Positions 28,652 through 37,621 are shown, numbered from the stretch's first letter. The stretch: 64,000 bases of DNA from Ruegeria arenilitoris (GCF_013032445.1 NZ_WQCA01000008.1:62001-126000); one strand, 5' to 3'. A program made the numbers and translations. Notes: generated by a model from the sequence alone, not told the origin.

Positions 28652-29005
28652 ATGCTCCGCCTTGCCATCGCCGTTGTCCTGCTGTCTTCACCCGCATTAG
28701 CGCAAGTGGCCACACTGGCCGCAACCGATGGCAAGAACGCCCTGGGCACGGTGCCCTGCGCCTCGGGCGGCGAACCGCTGAGCAGCTGCCGTGCCGAATT
28801 GCGCCACCATGACGATGGCACCACGACATTGGCTGTCTCGTTGGGTGGTGGTGAGGTACGCAGCATCTATTTCACAGATGGCGTCCCGAATTCCAGCAGT
28901 TCACCCGCCCGGATCAGCCACGAAACCCGCGGTGACCTGACGGTGGTATTCATCGATCCGGATGAAGTTTACGAAATTCCCTCAGCGGCGCTGATCCGTC
29001 AATAA
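28652..29005 (+). CDS. Exported hypothetical protein
   Basis: 117-residue protein with a Sec signal peptide (MLRLAIAVVLLSSPALAQ, cleavage after ALA near 17). The mature part has two cysteines (C36, C46) that could form a disulfide, a SIYFTDGVP segment and a C-terminal EVYEIPSAAL motif. I recognise a similar VYEIPDA-type ending from uncharacterised alphaproteobacterial proteins but no function. ATG at 28652 has AGAGG six bases upstream; the longer frame to 28394 overlaps lysC and is rejected. Its end overlaps the convergent SDR gene by 7 bases. Confidence 0.8.
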   Translation: MLRLAIAVVLLSSPALAQVATLAATDGKNALGTVPCASGGEPLSSCRAELRHHDDGTTTLAVSLGGGEVRSIYFTDGVPNSSSSPARISHETRGDLTVVFIDPDEVYEIPSAALIRQ

Positions 29006-29637
29006 GCGTGCGGACGACCATCCCAGGTTTCGAAACAACCCGTATTGTCCAGTGACAACGCATCAAACTGCTCGATCAGGCCCTCTGTGGCCTGATCCGA
29101 AGTGATTTCGGCATCAGGTCCGCCCATATCCGTTTTTACCCAACCCGGATGATAGATGCCTACGGCGATGCCGTCCGCGCGCAGATCGGTCGCCAGATTC
29201 CGCCCCAGATTCAGTGCTGCGGCCTTTGAGGCGCGATAAATGTAGCTACCGCCCGGTGCGCGCGAGTGCGACGCCATTTGCGAGGACAGAATGGCAACCT
29301 TGCCGCGCGCCGCGCGCAGGTTGGGCAGCAAGGCCTGAACGGTCAGGAACACGCCAGTGACATTGATGGCAAAGCTCTGCGCCCACATCTCTGCCGGATA
29401 GCCCTCGATGCCCTGCCCTTTGTCCAGATAAACACCTGCATTGCAGATCAGCAGATCAACCGGCTGGCCTTCCAGTTGCGCCGCCATGTCCGCGTGCTGC
29501 GACGGGTCGGCGACATCCAACACAACTTGCTCAGAACCGTCTCGCGCGGTACCGGTCAACGTATCACCCCGCGCGCGAAAGCGATCCGCCAGCGTTCGAC
29601 CGATTCCCCGACCCGCACCGGTGATCACAACATGCAT
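28999..29637 (-). CDS. Short-chain dehydrogenase/reductase family oxidoreductase
   Basis: 212-residue SDR. The cofactor loop TGAGRGIG is at residues 6-13, the NAG motif in LLICNAGVY near 85, and the catalytic YRASK within SYIYRASKAAALN near 150. Lack of an acidic residue soon after the glycine motif leaves NAD or NADP preference open. It is the last gene of a leftward NUDIX-DUF1178-SDR string, with 3 bases to the DUF1178 stop. Substrate unknown. Confidence 0.93.
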   Translation of the reverse strand: MHVVITGAGRGIGRTLADRFRARGDTLTGTARDGSEQVVLDVADPSQHADMAAQLEGQPVDLLICNAGVYLDKGQGIEGYPAEMWAQSFAINVTGVFLTVQALLPNLRAARGKVAILSSQMASHSRAPGGSYIYRASKAAALNLGRNLATDLRADGIAVGIYHPGWVKTDMGGPDAEITSDQATEGLIEQFDALSLDNTGCFETWDGRPHAY

Positions 29638-29640
29638 GAA

Positions 29641-30096
29641 TCAGTTGGTCTTTCTGCTGGGAACAAATGGCAGCGGAGCCACCGGTACCCCGTCATCAAT
29701 CAGGGCCTGCGCGTCTTCCGGCCTGGCTTCGCCATAAATTGCCCGTTCGGGGGCGTCTCCCAAATGAATCTTGCGCGCTTCGCTGGCAAAATCCTTGCCG
29801 ACATAATCGGAATTTTCTTCAACCTTGCGACGCAGTTCTGCCAACACCTTTTCGACGTCGGGTGCTGGCGCCGCCACCTCTATCGTGTCGGCCTCAGGCG
29901 TCGGAACCAAGGTCCGCGCTTCGGCATTGCGAGCTGGGCGCACACGCGGCGTCATTATGGCCTTTTCGACATGCGCGCACCCACACACCGCGCATGTCAC
30001 CATGCCTGCGGATGCCAATTTGTCGTAAGCGGCGGCCGATTTAAACCAACTGTCAAATGTATGGCCGTTGCTGCATTTCAATGCGTATTGAATCAT
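29641..30096 (-). CDS. DUF1178 family protein
   Basis: 151-residue protein of the DUF1178 family. The N terminus MIQYALKCSNGHTFDSWF and the cluster C35-x2-C38 with C8 suggest a zinc ribbon. The middle is a low-complexity segment, followed by a conserved VEENSDYVGKDFASEARKIHLG block. Function is unknown. Start ATG at 30096 has GGACGG upstream; the frame extends to 30138. Confidence 0.88.
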   Translation of the reverse strand: MIQYALKCSNGHTFDSWFKSAAAYDKLASAGMVTCAVCGCAHVEKAIMTPRVRPARNAEARTLVPTPEADTIEVAAPAPDVEKVLAELRRKVEENSDYVGKDFASEARKIHLGDAPERAIYGEARPEDAQALIDDGVPVAPLPFVPSRKTN

Positions 30097-30168
30097 GTTC
30101 CGTCCAAAATGTCGGTTGCCAAATAGATACCGGGGCACAAGACAATATCAAGCCCCTCCAGGGGCAAC

Positions 30169-30633
30169 TCAGTGCCTAACAGGCTCAAGCTTTCGTAACA
30201 ATAGTGCCAGTTCGTGTGAATTGACCTTTGAGGCGGCTTTTTTTGGCGAAAACCACTTTCGATCCCGTTGCCTGCACTCAGGAAAACGAGATGCGACCGA
30301 TTGCACCAGCAAGGGGAATACATCAACCGCGCACAATACCGGCCCCTTTTTGTTGCGATTCTTCTGGTAATAAAACCGCCCCACCGCCTGGGCTTCGCAC
30401 AGTCCGCGAATTCCGGCCTCTTCCCAAGCTTCCTGGCAGGCTGTTTCGGACGGGCTCAACCCGTTGATCAGCCATCCTTTGGGAATGATCCAACGACGGG
30501 ATTTACGTGTCGTTATCAGCAACACCTCAGGGCGCCCCTGCTCGATGCGATAGCACAGTGCAGCCGATTGCTGCAGCACCGGGAGGTGCCTGGTCTTTCG
30601 CGAAACATAGGGCGCAAATTTGGCGTCAATCAC
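30169..30633 (-). CDS. NUDIX hydrolase
   Basis: 154-residue protein of the NUDIX fold. PKGWLINGLSPSETACQEAWEEAG fits the diphosphoinositol-polyphosphate-hydrolase-like type, which starts PKGW; it departs from the strict consensus (Leu for the first Glu, Gln for the Arg) but keeps EAWEEAG. The C-terminal half is basic. Probable substrates are nucleoside or inositol pyrophosphates; none can be named from sequence. The minus-strand gene is 72 bases upstream of DUF1178, with a short GC hairpin between (30152-30165). Confidence 0.88.
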   Translation of the reverse strand: MIDAKFAPYVSRKTRHLPVLQQSAALCYRIEQGRPEVLLITTRKSRRWIIPKGWLINGLSPSETACQEAWEEAGIRGLCEAQAVGRFYYQKNRNKKGPVLCAVDVFPLLVQSVASRFPECRQRDRKWFSPKKAASKVNSHELALLLRKLEPVRH

Positions 30634-30752
30634 GCTAGCCGCCTTTCAAATGGAATCCTTGCCTGTTTTCCCGCGATTTTTTTGCCTATTTAGCGGGACC
30701 TCAGACCACTGATACCATATGAAGCGTTTTCCTCCAAGCCCTTGGCTTTGGG

Positions 30753-31496
30753 TCACATGCGCGTCGCCAGTTTTCGCACCAAATCATCATGCGGAATATC
30801 GGCATCAATCGCCAATCGCCGCAGGCCAAAATGCACGCGGGCGATCTGCTGGTAATAGCGTGTATAGACATAGTTGGTGCCGCCCCCGGCAATCGCCCCC
30901 AGTACCGGCACGGACTGCGCAGCCAGTTTTTGCCCCAGTACGACCGACAGACGCGGAGCAACCGTCGCGATCAGCTTTTGCATGGCCGGACCGGTCAGCG
31001 TCAGCCTGACGGAAAAGAACCCGAGATCGGCACCATCGTCGCTGGACAAGGGCCCTGCAGCCGACAGTACACGGACGCAGTCGAACTTCACCCCCTCTTC
31101 CGATGGGTCGAAACCCTCGCGGGCTGCGGCCCCTTGTATGGCACGCAACAACATCGCAGTGGTCGCAGGTAGTTCCATTAGGGCAGTAGATATTCCACCC
31201 ATTCCTCCGGCTGCGCCCATGGCGGTGGTCACTGCAGTGTTGACCCAAGGGTGTTGGTCGGGAACCGCGCGGCGCGAGCCTTCTGCCGCGTGCATTGCCA
31301 GCCACAGGGCCTGTTCCGTCGCTCCTGTCAAACCCTGCCTGATCGGCTCGGGCAATTGCTCGAGCAAGGATTCTGCCGACCCGCCCAGACTGTTCAGCAG
31401 CTTGACGCCCGGACCGCCCGCAGATCTGTAATACCCGGCCAAACGGTCCAATTCGGCCTCGGCATCCAGTTTTTCGACAAGAACCACGTCCTGCAT
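30753..31496 (-). CDS. EcsC family protein
   Basis: 247-residue protein of the EcsC family, named after a Bacillus protein linked to an ABC exporter. Visible are glycine- and alanine-rich, probably membrane-associated stretches (TTAMGAAGGMGGISTALMELP, about 90-110, and QSVPVLGAIAGGGTNYVYTRYY, about 192-215). No ABC genes are adjacent, so the role is unknown. Single gene on the minus strand. Confidence 0.87.
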   Translation of the reverse strand: MQDVVLVEKLDAEAELDRLAGYYRSAGGPGVKLLNSLGGSAESLLEQLPEPIRQGLTGATEQALWLAMHAAEGSRRAVPDQHPWVNTAVTTAMGAAGGMGGISTALMELPATTAMLLRAIQGAAAREGFDPSEEGVKFDCVRVLSAAGPLSSDDGADLGFFSVRLTLTGPAMQKLIATVAPRLSVVLGQKLAAQSVPVLGAIAGGGTNYVYTRYYQQIARVHFGLRRLAIDADIPHDDLVRKLATRM

Positions 31497-31549
31497 AAGT
31501 ACCCTCCTGTCCTTTAGACATCGGGGCTTACGGCAAGCGTTTCAATAGC

Positions 31550-32044
31550 TCAGAGCCTCCAGCGGGTCACCGGACCACGAATGCCCTCCCAAACGCCGGG
31601 CGACAACTCCACTCCCAGAACACGGTCCGGGTTGGTGGGGGGCGGCATCTCGACCCCGCTCAGACGCGTAAATCCGAACCGGGCATAATACGGCGCATCA
31701 CCAACCAACATGACACGATCCCAGCCCAATGAGCGACCGGCCTCAAGGCCTTCGTGGATCAGAAAACCGCCCAGCCCTTCGCCTTGGTGGGTGGGGTGCA
31801 CAGCCACCGGCCCCAGTAGCAGCGCATCGTGGTCACCCACATGCACCGGCCAGAACCGGATGGCTCCGGCCAGAATGCCCTGCCCGTCCCGCGCCACCAG
31901 AGACATCCCGGCCACAGGCGGCACATCATCGCGCAGACGATACGAGGACAGCGCCTCACGCCCGGGCGCAAAGCACAGGTCATAGAGGGCCTCGACCTCC
32001 CACCAATCATCCGGCTCTTCCGGCCTGATCCCGAACTGCTGCAC
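31550..32044 (-). CDS. GNAT family N-acetyltransferase
   Basis: 164-residue GNAT acetyltransferase of the YhbS-like type. The acetyl-CoA loop is VHPTHQGEGLGGFLIHEGL (about 80-98), followed by DAPYYARFGFTRL. The frame extends to 32155, but that would run into the divergent flavin reductase start. A GTG at 32044 has AGAGG six bases upstream and starts the fold cleanly, so I use it. Substrate unknown. Confidence 0.82.
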   Translation of the reverse strand: MQQFGIRPEEPDDWWEVEALYDLCFAPGREALSSYRLRDDVPPVAGMSLVARDGQGILAGAIRFWPVHVGDHDALLLGPVAVHPTHQGEGLGGFLIHEGLEAGRSLGWDRVMLVGDAPYYARFGFTRLSGVEMPPPTNPDRVLGVELSPGVWEGIRGPVTRWRL

Positions 32045-32116
32045 CCCGGCCCTCTTTTCCTTGCTGGCATTCGCCCTAGCACTTCGGTACGCCTTGGGCA
32101 AACGCTTGGAGTTCAT

Positions 32117-32722
32117 ATGTTCTACCGCCCCGAAGACGGCCATGGCCTGCCGCACAACCCGTTCAACGCCGTCATCACGCCCCGCCCGATCGGCTGGATT
32201 TCCACCCGCAGCCCGGAGGGGATCAACAATCTGGCCCCCTATTCGTTCTTCAACGGAGTTGCCTATACCCCACCGCAGGTGATGTTCGCGTCAACTGGCA
32301 CCAAGCACGATCAGGAAAACGGTAAGGACAGTGTCGCCAATATCGAGGCAACTGGTGTGTTCTGCGTCAACGTCGTCGCCCATGCGCACCGGGACGCGAT
32401 GAATGCCAGTTCCGCAGGATTGCCCAAACACCACGACGAATTCGATCACGCCGGTCTGACATCCGTTGAATGCGAGACTATCCCCTGTGCACGGGTCGAG
32501 GGTGCTCCGGCCGCGCTGGAATGCAAATTGACGAAAATCGTTACCCTGCCAGGAGAGTCAAACCGGGTCGTGTTTGGCGAAGTCACTGGTGTTCACCTGC
32601 GCGACGACTGCCTGAAGGATGGCATTTTTGATGTCACGGCTTTCCAGCCGTTGGCCCGATTGGGATACCGGGATTATTCGGTTGTCACCGAGCTGTTTTC
32701 CCTTAGCCGCCCGGACGACTAA
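32117..32722 (+). CDS. Flavin reductase family protein
   Basis: 201-residue FMN-binding split-barrel protein. The N-terminal HNPFNAVITPRPIGWIST segment and APYSFFNGVAYTPPQVMF are typical of the flavoredoxin/DIM6-type flavin reductases. It probably binds FMN and reduces it or transfers electrons. The ATG at 32117 follows GGAG with a 5-base spacer. A strong bidirectional terminator lies directly after the stop. Confidence 0.92.
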   Translation: MFYRPEDGHGLPHNPFNAVITPRPIGWISTRSPEGINNLAPYSFFNGVAYTPPQVMFASTGTKHDQENGKDSVANIEATGVFCVNVVAHAHRDAMNASSAGLPKHHDEFDHAGLTSVECETIPCARVEGAPAALECKLTKIVTLPGESNRVVFGEVTGVHLRDDCLKDGIFDVTAFQPLARLGYRDYSVVTELFSLSRPDD

Positions 32723-32725
32723 AAA

Positions 32726-32746
32726 AGCGGGGATGTTATCCCCGCT
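32726..32746. terminator. Bidirectional rho-independent terminator
   Basis: AGCGGGGAT and ATCCCCGCT form a perfect 9-bp stem with a 3-base loop, flanked by an A-run on the left and a T-run on the right. It can end the flavin reductase transcript and the convergent sulP transcript. Confidence 0.92.
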
Positions 32747-32785
32747 ATTTTTTAATCAACGTCGCTAAGGCAGAGCCGTGCGGCC

Positions 32786-34420
32786 TCAGTGGCCGCCCAG
32801 GATACCGGTGCGAACTGAATAATCCACCGCCAGTTCGTAATCCGGGTCGTCATCACTATCGACCATCAGGTGACCGGCTTTGGTAAGAAGCTTGTGACAG
32901 TCACGGCTGAGATGGCGCAGCATCACGCGCTTACCTGCGGCCTCATATTTGGCGGCGATGTTCTCGATGGCCTGCAGCGCCGACTGGTCCACAACGCGGC
33001 TCTCGGCAAAATCCACGATCACCGTTTCTGGATCATTTGGCACGTCGAACAGTTCGACAAAACCTTCGGATGAGCCAAAGAAAAGCGGGCCTTGGATTTC
33101 ATAAACCTTGGCACCCCTTTCGGTGGAGGATTCGCGAGTTACGGCGTGAATTCGTTTGGCATTATTCCAGGCATAGGCCAGTGCCGAGACGATAACACCG
33201 ACGACCACGGCAACTGCCAAGTCTTCCATCACGGTCACAACGGTTACCAGAACGATCACGAAGGCGTCCGTCAGCGGTACTTTGCGCAGGATCTTGAACG
33301 AGTTCCAGGCGAAAGTTCCAATCACCACCATGAACATCACCCCGACTAGTGCGGCCAGCGGGATCTGCTCGATCAGGGGCGAGGCGAAGAGGATGAACAC
33401 CAGCAGGAACAGCGCCGCCGCGATACCGGCGATACGGGTACGACCGCCGGATTTCACGTTGATCATCGACTGCCCGATCATCGCACAACCGCCCATGCCA
33501 CCAAAGAAACCTGTGGCCACGTTTGCGACGCCCTGCGCGATACACTCTTGCGAGGCTCCGCCACGCTTACCGGTGATTTCACCAACAAGGTTCAGGGTCA
33601 GCAGCGATTCAATCAGGCCGATGGCGGCCAGAATGACGGCGTAGGGCAGGATGATCTCAAAGGTTTCCCAGTTCAGCGGCACCATCGGGATGTGGAACGC
33701 GGGCAGTCCGCCCTCGATCGAGGCCAGGTCGCCAACGCGCGGCACATCCAGTCCAAAGCCGATCACCAGCGCAGCCACAACCAGAATACCAGCCAGAGGC
33801 GCAGGAACGATGCGCGTGATACGCGGCATGACCCAGATCACCGCCATGGTCAGCGCCACAAGACCCAGCATTGTATAAAGCTGCAGACCTGAGAGCCACT
33901 CGCCCCCACCAACACCGTGGCCAGTGTTTTCCATGGTGCCTGGCACCTTGAACTGGCCCAATTGCGCCAGGAAGATCACAATCGCCAGACCGTTCACAAA
34001 GCCCAGCATCACCGGATGCGGCACCAGACGGATGAACCGCCCCCAGTGCATGGCCCCGGCAATCACCTGCAGGATGCCCATCAGCACAACGGTCGCGAAC
34101 AAGTATTCGACGCCGTGCTCAGCCACCAACGCGACCATCACCACGGCCAGCGCCCCGGTTGCGCCCGAGATCATGCCTGGACGGCCACCGATCAGCGCCG
34201 TGATCAGACCGACCATGAAAGCTGCATAGAGACCAACCAGAGGATGCACCCCGGCAACAAAGGCAAAAGCCACGGCCTCAGGCACCAGTGCCAGTGCCAC
34301 GGTCAGACCGGACAGCAGTTCAATCCGCAGGCGCGAAGCGGTCAGCCCTTCGTCCGGCACCCAACGCAAATCGGGTTTGGCTATACGATTGGCAAAGCTT
34401 GCCAGCATGGCTCGGGGCAT
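32786..34420 (-). CDS. SulP family inorganic anion transporter
   Basis: 544-residue SLC26/SulP membrane protein with ten or more hydrophobic segments (about 25-415), including LVPEAVAFAFVAGVHPLVGLYAAF near the start, and a C-terminal STAS domain (about 435-520) containing QGPLFFGSSEGFVELF. Family members carry sulfate, bicarbonate or other anions. No sulfate-assimilation gene lies nearby, so the substrate is undetermined. Single gene, divergent from mtnP. Confidence 0.93.
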   Translation of the reverse strand: MPRAMLASFANRIAKPDLRWVPDEGLTASRLRIELLSGLTVALALVPEAVAFAFVAGVHPLVGLYAAFMVGLITALIGGRPGMISGATGALAVVMVALVAEHGVEYLFATVVLMGILQVIAGAMHWGRFIRLVPHPVMLGFVNGLAIVIFLAQLGQFKVPGTMENTGHGVGGGEWLSGLQLYTMLGLVALTMAVIWVMPRITRIVPAPLAGILVVAALVIGFGLDVPRVGDLASIEGGLPAFHIPMVPLNWETFEIILPYAVILAAIGLIESLLTLNLVGEITGKRGGASQECIAQGVANVATGFFGGMGGCAMIGQSMINVKSGGRTRIAGIAAALFLLVFILFASPLIEQIPLAALVGVMFMVVIGTFAWNSFKILRKVPLTDAFVIVLVTVVTVMEDLAVAVVVGVIVSALAYAWNNAKRIHAVTRESSTERGAKVYEIQGPLFFGSSEGFVELFDVPNDPETVIVDFAESRVVDQSALQAIENIAAKYEAAGKRVMLRHLSRDCHKLLTKAGHLMVDSDDDPDYELAVDYSVRTGILGGH

Positions 34421-34627
34421 GGGGCGGTCCTGTCGGTCTGTTTTGTTCTCGCGAAAGGGGCCTTTTAGCGGTCAAAACCCACCTTAGATACCGCGTCAGG
34501 CGGGACCCTGATATGCACCAGGCGCATACCGGACCTGTAACCAACACAAACCGTTGAAGCCACTTGCCAAATCCTCTACCGCCCCGCAGAAATTCCCCAA
34601 CGGATTTTTTTCATGCGGAGCACGGCC

Positions 34628-35500
34628 ATGACCCAGACCAAAATCGCCATCATCGGTGGATCAGGTATTTACGAGATCGACGGGCTGGAGAATGCAGAAT
34701 GGGTGACTGTCGAAACCCCATGGGGCGATCCTTCGGATCAGATCCTGACCGGAACGCTGAATGGTGTTGGCATGGCCTTCCTGCCCCGCCACGGACGCGG
34801 TCATGTGCATTCGCCGACCGAAGTGCCCTATCGCGCCAATATCGATGCGCTGAAACGACTGGGGGTGACGGATGTGATCTCGGTCTCGGCCTGCGGGTCG
34901 TTTCGCGAACACTTGGCGCCAGGCGACTTCGTGATCGTCGATCAGTTCATCGACCGGACTTTTGCCCGCGAGAAAAGCTTTTTCGGCACCGGATGCGTTG
35001 CCCATGTCAGCGTCGCCCACCCCACCTGCCCGCGCCTGTCCGATGCCTGCGAAACCGCGGGCAAGGCTGCGGGTATCACCATCCACCGTGGCGGCACCTA
35101 TCTGGCAATGGAAGGGCCGCAGTTTTCGTCCCTGGCGGAATCCAAGATGTACCGCGAACAATGGGGCTGCGACGTGATCGGCATGACCAATATGCCCGAA
35201 GCGAAACTCGCCCGCGAGGCCGAGCTTTGTTACGCCTCAATCGCCATGGTTACCGATTATGACAGCTGGCACCCCGACCACGGTGAAGTTGACGTGTCGG
35301 CCATCATCGCGACCCTGACAGGCAATGCCGAAAAAGGCCGGGCGCTGGTCAAAGGCCTGCCCGATCTGCTGGGGGCCGAACGCGCACCCTGCCCACATGG
35401 CTGCGACCGGGCGCTGGAATACGCCATCCTGACGGCGCCGGAAAAACGCGACCCGGCGCTGTTGGCCAAGCTGGATGCGGTTGCCGGTCGGATACTTTAA
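34628..35500 (+). CDS. mtnP: S-methyl-5'-thioadenosine phosphorylase
   Basis: 290-residue purine nucleoside phosphorylase-type enzyme that cleaves methylthioadenosine to adenine and methylthioribose-1-phosphate. IAIIGGSGIYEI opens the protein, LPRHGRGH and VPYRANI are phosphate- and base-site segments, and YLAMEGPQFSSLAES and IGMTNMPEAKLAREAE are family signatures. ATG at 34628 has GGAG seven bases upstream. Adenine released here could be recycled by the apt product at 37702. The stop overlaps that of the convergent hydrolase gene. Confidence 0.94.
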   Translation: MTQTKIAIIGGSGIYEIDGLENAEWVTVETPWGDPSDQILTGTLNGVGMAFLPRHGRGHVHSPTEVPYRANIDALKRLGVTDVISVSACGSFREHLAPGDFVIVDQFIDRTFAREKSFFGTGCVAHVSVAHPTCPRLSDACETAGKAAGITIHRGGTYLAMEGPQFSSLAESKMYREQWGCDVIGMTNMPEAKLAREAELCYASIAMVTDYDSWHPDHGEVDVSAIIATLTGNAEKGRALVKGLPDLLGAERAPCPHGCDRALEYAILTAPEKRDPALLAKLDAVAGRIL

Positions 35501-36369
35501 TCGGTCTGTTGCCCCAGTGCGCTTTGTACCTCGGCCCACAGCCCATGCGACCAGAGGTCGTTATGGGTACCGCCGGGGATAACGTGCAATTGCGCGGTGT
35601 CCCCTGAGATCGCCGCCAGCGCCTCGCCATGATGCAGCGGAATGGTTTCGTCCTCGGTGCCGTGGAAGATCAGGGTTGGCACAGTGATACTGTCGATCAA
35701 GTCCCGGGTGGCGAATTGATCCTTCATCAGGACCGAGACCGGCAGAAACGGATAGCGCTCGGCCGCCACATCCACGGTGGCGGTAAACGGCGCCTCAAGC
35801 ACCAACAGTTGCGCATTCGGGCGCTCTTCGGCCACCGCAGCCGCCACGCCAGTTCCAAGGCTCTGGCCGTGCAGAACAATTTCCGCACCCTCAGCATCCA
35901 GCCGGTCAAACAACTGAATCCCGTCCGAGATCAGGGCCAGTTCCGAAGGCTCACCCCCACTGCCCGGGAAACCGCGATAGCTGGGCGCAAGAAGGCCATA
36001 ACCGCTGTTGAGGATTTCGCGCATACGGTCCGCCCGGTCGCCCAGATTGCCGCTTTGACCATGGAAAAACAGAACCGTCGGCGCGCCCTCGATTGCCGGA
36101 GGTGCGGTCCATGTGGTCAATACCACGCCGTCGGGCATGGGGACCTTGATTACATCCACGTCGGCTAGCCCGACTGTTCTAGGGTCGGGCAGCTCTCCAG
36201 AAGGCTTGTACAGCAGCGCGTTCTGATTTGCGTACATGTACCCCACGATTCCGGCGTAAAATACGCCACCGATCAGAAGCAAAAGGACCAGCACACGCCT
36301 CAACCGTCCGGTTTTCGACCGAGACATATCTTCGAACACTTTCGAATAGTCGGGATGCGTCTGCGACAC
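35497..36369 (-). CDS. Membrane-anchored alpha/beta hydrolase
   Basis: 290-residue protein with one N-terminal transmembrane helix (VLVLLLLIGGVFYAGIVGYM, about 26-45) and a periplasmic or cytoplasmic alpha/beta-hydrolase domain. The nucleophile elbow is GQSLG (LHGQSLGTG), and FHGTEDETIP and GGTHNDLW supply likely Asp and His. Relatives include ABHD12/13-like esterases. The start is a GTG at 36369 with GGAGG five bases upstream; a TTG at 36381 and ATG at 36327 are alternatives. Substrate unknown. Confidence 0.87.
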   Translation of the reverse strand: MSQTHPDYSKVFEDMSRSKTGRLRRVLVLLLLIGGVFYAGIVGYMYANQNALLYKPSGELPDPRTVGLADVDVIKVPMPDGVVLTTWTAPPAIEGAPTVLFFHGQSGNLGDRADRMREILNSGYGLLAPSYRGFPGSGGEPSELALISDGIQLFDRLDAEGAEIVLHGQSLGTGVAAAVAEERPNAQLLVLEAPFTATVDVAAERYPFLPVSVLMKDQFATRDLIDSITVPTLIFHGTEDETIPLHHGEALAAISGDTAQLHVIPGGTHNDLWSHGLWAEVQSALGQQTD

Positions 36370-36573
36370 GATAGCCTCCAATCCTCACTTAATCCAAGTT
36401 TGGAAGGTCAGACGTTTGTTTCAAGGAAGATGTAGAAGCCTTAACAATATCTTTATCTGGCACGCGCCCCTTCGATTGGCACCCGGAAACAGAACAGCTG
36501 CGCAATTCACGAAAGGCTTGACCTTGCCGCCGCGTCGGGGCTTGGTGAGGGCAACATCAAAACAGGAACCCGC

Positions 36574-37203
36574 ATGTCCCTCGACCTCTGGTTGGCCTTT
36601 GTGGCCGCATCGACCGCTTTGCTTCTGATCCCTGGGCCGACCGTTCTGCTCGTGCTCAGCTATGCCCTGTCGAAAGGGCGCAGCGTCGCCGTGGCCTCGG
36701 CCACCGGGGTCGCGGTGGGGGATCTGGTAGCCATGACTGCGTCGCTGCTGGGCTTAGGGGCGCTGGTACTGGCCTCGGCCACGCTGTTTTCCGTGCTGAA
36801 ATGGGTAGGCGCTGCTTATCTGGTATGGCTGGGCATCAAATTGCTGCGCAGCGCGCCTGCGGGTGGGTTGCAGACAGTGGAGACCGGGCGCGACGTCAAC
36901 GCCCGCAGCGTCTTTGGCCACGCGGCCGCCGTCACTGCGCTGAATCCGAAATCCATTGCGTTCTTCATTGCGTTCGTGCCGCAATTCCTGCGCCCGGCAG
37001 ACCCTTTGGGCCCGCAATTCGCCATCCTGATTGCAACCTTTGTCGGCCTCGCTTGGCTGAACGCGCTGGCCTATGCACTGCTGGCCGACAGGCTGCGCCT
37101 GATGATCGGGAGGGCCGGCGTCATTACCGCGATGACCCGGTTCGGAGGGCTGACTCTGATCGGTATGGGGGTTGCGACCGCCGTCCTGCGCCGCCCGGCC
37201 TGA
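36574..37203 (+). CDS. LysE family translocator
   Basis: 209-residue inner-membrane exporter of the LysE/RhtB family with about six hydrophobic helices. The family motif IPGPTVLLVLSYALSKGR starts near residue 18, and FGHAAAVTALNPKSIAFFIAF is the second typical segment. Members export amino acids such as homoserine, threonine or lysine. Ends three bases short of the convergent 57-residue gene. Confidence 0.93.
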   Translation: MSLDLWLAFVAASTALLLIPGPTVLLVLSYALSKGRSVAVASATGVAVGDLVAMTASLLGLGALVLASATLFSVLKWVGAAYLVWLGIKLLRSAPAGGLQTVETGRDVNARSVFGHAAAVTALNPKSIAFFIAFVPQFLRPADPLGPQFAILIATFVGLAWLNALAYALLADRLRLMIGRAGVITAMTRFGGLTLIGMGVATAVLRRPA

Positions 37204-37206
37204 GGA

Positions 37207-37380
37207 TCACTCCTCGGCGTGTTCCTTCATGAACCCGCGGATAAACCGCCGGATTTCCCGCGCGGCTGAGGTATCCAGTTCCTTGCACAGTTCAACAAAA
37301 GCGTCGCGCTCATCCTTGTCCAGACGCAAGACCAACTGACTGTTTTTCTTGGTAGAACTTTTACCGTCTTTCTTAGCCAC
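37207..37380 (-). CDS. Small ribbon-helix-helix-like protein
   Basis: 57-residue basic protein: a Lys/Ser-rich start (MAKKDGKSSTKK), a beta-strand-like QLVLRLDKDERDAF segment, then two helices with AREIRRFIRGF. That layout matches ribbon-helix-helix DNA-binding proteins. The start is GTG at 37380; the same bases in another frame give a meaningless longer frame. A perfect 12-base palindrome lies about 43 bases upstream and may be its operator. Function is unknown and there is no adjacent toxin gene on the same strand. Confidence 0.72.
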   Translation of the reverse strand: MAKKDGKSSTKKNSQLVLRLDKDERDAFVELCKELDTSAAREIRRFIRGFMKEHAEE

Positions 37381-37422
37381 GCGCCTTTTCCCCGTTCAGC
37401 TCTTGATTCCAATCGAGATGCA

Positions 37423-37434
37423 ATGTATATACAT
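37423..37434. promoter_or_regulatory. 12-base palindrome upstream of the ribbon-helix-helix gene
   Basis: ATGTATATACAT is a perfect dyad between the 57-residue gene (leftward, start 37380) and a possible small frame at 37481 (rightward). Its place in a promoter region and the DNA-binding look of the neighbouring product suggest an operator, possibly autoregulatory. Confidence 0.4.
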
Positions 37435-37480
37435 AGCATAGAAGTTGTAGTTATCGAGCACCTAACAAAAAAATGGGATT

Positions 37481-37621
37481 ATGGCAATGAACCTTCATGC
37501 TGCTCAGGCATTTCTTTTGCGAGACCAGCGCAACTGGCGCAAACCGCATCTGTCGTGGCTGCCTGCCGCGCTTTACCGGTACAAAAGCCTGCCGAACGCT
37601 ATTTCGCAACGTCGCAAGTAA
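37481..37621 (+). CDS. Possible small protein, 46 residues
   Basis: A 46-codon frame starting MAMNLHAAQAFLLRDQ, rich in Trp, Arg, Lys and Leu, ending SQRRK. It fills part of an otherwise empty 320-base gap between the ribbon-helix-helix gene and apt. GGGA lies 8 bases before the second ATG (37487). A 7-bp hairpin with T4 follows 40 bases after the stop. There is no recognised family, so it may be chance. Confidence 0.3.
   Translation: MAMNLHAAQAFLLRDQRNWRKPHLSWLPAALYRYKSLPNAISQRRK

Noticed and set aside
34551..34611. CCGTTG ... CAACGG followed by a T-run upstream of mtnP, as a possible riboswitch terminator
   Set aside because: The arms are only 6 bases with a loop of more than 40, and no conserved aptamer core is recognisable.
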